Below, piece after piece: positions 61,701 through 64,000 of a stretch of 64,000 nt of DNA. The stretch spans positions 8,060,001-8,124,000 of the forward strand of contig JARCOQ010000002.1 of the NCBI GenBank assembly GCA_029207755.1, written 5' to 3'. The stretch comes from Chamaea fasciata (Eukaryota; Chordata; Aves; Passeriformes; Sylviidae). The notes beneath the pieces were generated by a model. It saw only the letters and a program-made list of their open reading frames with translations. It was not told the DNA's origin and did no database searches. How positions within the stretch are numbered: position 1 is the stretch's first letter; every line of letters begins with the position of its first letter. Made by a program: the position numbers and the translations under genes.

Positions 61701-64000
61701 GATCATTTTAAAAAAGAGTCAATTTCTCATATGATCAAAAGAGAGAATTTCAAATGTCAGAAAAAAGCAATAACAACAGAGGTTTGTCCTATGTGTCTGT
61801 TGATTGCTAGAGGAATTCATATGTTGTTATTTACTGAGGAAAAAATCCCCAAACCCAAAAGATACCAAAACCAAGCATCCTAGCTTTGGTTTAAGAAAGA
61901 AACGTAACATTACAAATTTAATTCCCTAGTTATAAAAAAGCTTCATCTCTGCAGGATTAGTACTTTTTAATAAATGCAGATTAGAAGCTTCCTTATAAAA
62001 GCATACACCACAGAATAAAAAAAATCTAATCTATAAAGAAACTCCTTCTTTTTACTTCTGTAATTAAATGATCCATCCTGCTGTTAAGGCTGTTTAAGGG
62101 TTCTGGCTTCCAGATGCCTGAAATCAAAATGACTCCTATTTAAATTATACATCATCAATGACAAATTTCTAGATGCTATCTAATAGTTCTGCATTATCCA
62201 AAAACCTGCGATGAAATAACTGTAAAGTTCAGAAATTTCCTCTGCTGTTTTTTACTAGAAAGAAACTATAGGAGATAAAACGTGTAATGAAGTAATATTA
62301 GGTTCTCTTCCTTCTGCCCAGACAGATGTTAATTTCTTTACACTTTCTCATTTTAAAGAAATAAATTCTGCAGAATAATTGATCAATTTATTTCATGTGT
62401 CTTTTTTTCTTATCTGCAGGTTTCACCTTCTTCCCACGTATTTATTTCAGACGCTTCAACTACAGACAGAAAACATATGCATTTTACCTGTTTCATATTA
62501 ATAATATAGATCTATCTGGTGCTGGTTTTCTGCTCATAATTAAGCCCTAAAGCTATTGGGTTTTTTTTAAATTAAATACTTTCTTCCCTTGCCACAAGGC
62601 AGTGAATAGCCAAAGGTATCGTCATCTCAGAAAATATGTCTCACCCTAGATATCATCTAGGAAATATGGATTTTATCCTGACCAGAAGCATTTTATCAGG
62701 CTCTGAACAGGTTATCTTGAACTATACTCTTTAGCCAAAAGTTCCTCCTGCCTTGGTGTTCCTACCTTATGACATGACACAATAACCAATGTTCTTTATA
62801 AACCGACAAACTGTGGTTCTGATAATCAAGGTGTTGCAAGCTGGGTCTGTTGTTACTACTTGAAAACCGTGGCTTAAATTCTTTTTTTCTTTTGTTATAT
62901 TGAAATTGTACAATTTTGACTCAAAAAACCTTTTAATTTCTATACATGCTGGAGGTTTTTTTCACAACAGTCTGGTTAGAAAATTAATTATAATAAACTT
63001 TCTTGCTACTCAACAATGGTATGTGTGAGAGAACAATTACATGTGTTCCTTTTTATCCAAAAGGCTAAATTAAGTACTGCAGATTAGATTAGTGTTCACA
63101 GCAACATTTTTTCCATTCATTTCTGTGCAGCTAGGGTATTTAAGAGAAAAGAAGAGTAATAGGTGTCTGAACTGTTGGAGTCAAAGAAAGATGATGCAAG
63201 AAAGATTCAGAAATGGGTATTACCTTAAAACTGCAAATGAATTCAACCTCATGTCCTCTATCCCTCACGTAACATGAGTGCATGACATTTTGTTGGTGTC
63301 TTCATGGTTTAGGAGAACAGCCTGGTCTATGTTTATGACCTACATGATCATATTAAACATAATTTATCAAAATAATTCGTTTGCAAATACAGATCCCAAA
63401 TGCTTTCAAACTCAAAGAAATGTTGCACCACTCTTCAAGTAAAAAACAAAACAAAACAAAAAAAGAGTAAATTTAGAAATTATTTCACTTTAAGTAATAC
63501 CAATTTTTACATGCATAAAGTGACTTAAAGCTCACCCTGGAGTAGTTTATGAAAGAAGTGTGCAAAATGGAGTAAAGCTTCTGTGTGAAACGCAGTAGGC
63601 AAGTTTGCATTAAGGATGGAAGGTATTGCAGTTCAAGCAGCACTCTCTCCTTTGCAAACGTGTATTTTTTCTGTTATTACCTTACAATTGTGTCAGGACT
63701 TTGTGTATCAGCGCAGCTTGAACTCATCAGCAGCTAAGCTTGTTATGGATAATCTTATTTATTCTACCACCTCTCTGCAAGATAATCACATTATGGTTCT
63801 CTCAAGGGCTTATCACCTTGAATCCTCCCAGGACCTGCAACATGCTCAGAGAGGGAGAAAGAGATGTACAGATGAAAAACCCAGCTAAATGTCTTTTTTA
63901 CTCTTTGATTAGAATTATTACATTCAGATTGAAAATTATAACTGTTAAATCTTTCTGAAGAACAGAATTGACTGGCATAGAAATTAAGTATAACTGTTAT
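58717..64000. other. Non-coding AT-rich stretch, nothing recognised
   Basis: No frame exceeds 90 codons and none resembles a known protein. An AAAC tract lies at about 63440-63466. A low-repeat segment at about 61180-61280 contains TAATTATTTTTAATTG and an E-box CAGGTG and could be a conserved non-coding element, which cannot be judged from one genome. Confidence 0.55.

Overview
This window looks like AT-rich, gene-poor nuclear DNA from a bird, most likely a passerine. Several degraded copies of the avian LINE family CR1 are present, with the typical 3' ends (TTCCAAC/TTCCAGC followed by ATTCTRTGA repeats). At 4462-4603 there is a SINE with a tRNA-Ile-like head joined to a CR1-type tail, the structure of TguSINE1 known from zebra finch. 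I found no bacterial or organellar features, no operons, no functional RNA gene, and no exon I can recognise. The longest open frames are 258, 225 and 223 codons. They are translations of one simple repeat at 38191-38793. The next longest are 152 and 131 codons, with no recognisable domain. The window is most simply read as an intergenic desert or the inside of a large intron, and I cannot name the locus.

Layout. 1-16600 is mostly unique AT-rich sequence with a 36-base A run, two small retroposon pieces (CR1 end near 3740-3800, SINE at 4462-4603) and scattered A-rich or T-rich tracts. 16610-16937 is a CR1 3' end. 17950-18620 is an unusual array with an exact 10-bp period, described in Part 2. 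18621-28900 is unique sequence with an (AT)22 microsatellite and an A/C-rich minisatellite. 28912-29472 is a CR1 3' end on the minus strand. 29473-38190 is unique sequence with several A-rich tracts, including a 51-base A run, and a G+C-richer patch at about 35900-36420. 38191-38793 is an uninterrupted 603-base purine tract.

38794-51295 is unique sequence with a CpG cluster near 43768 and a minus-strand CR1 of the kind that shares its 3' end with the SINE. 51296-58716 is the richest part for mobile DNA: two copies, in opposite orientations, of what I believe is one avian interspersed repeat (51296-51683 and 57377-57742), a short CR1 end that runs into a CCTAG pentanucleotide array (54085-54224), a 460-base CR1 end (55628-56085), and a probable minus-strand solo LTR from 57771. 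58717-64000 is unique AT-rich sequence with nothing recognised.

No genes work together here. The biology visible is that of retroposons, simple-repeat growth and possibly unusual DNA structure. I did not find a new gene system. The best candidate for something undescribed is the 10-bp-phased array at 17950-18620.
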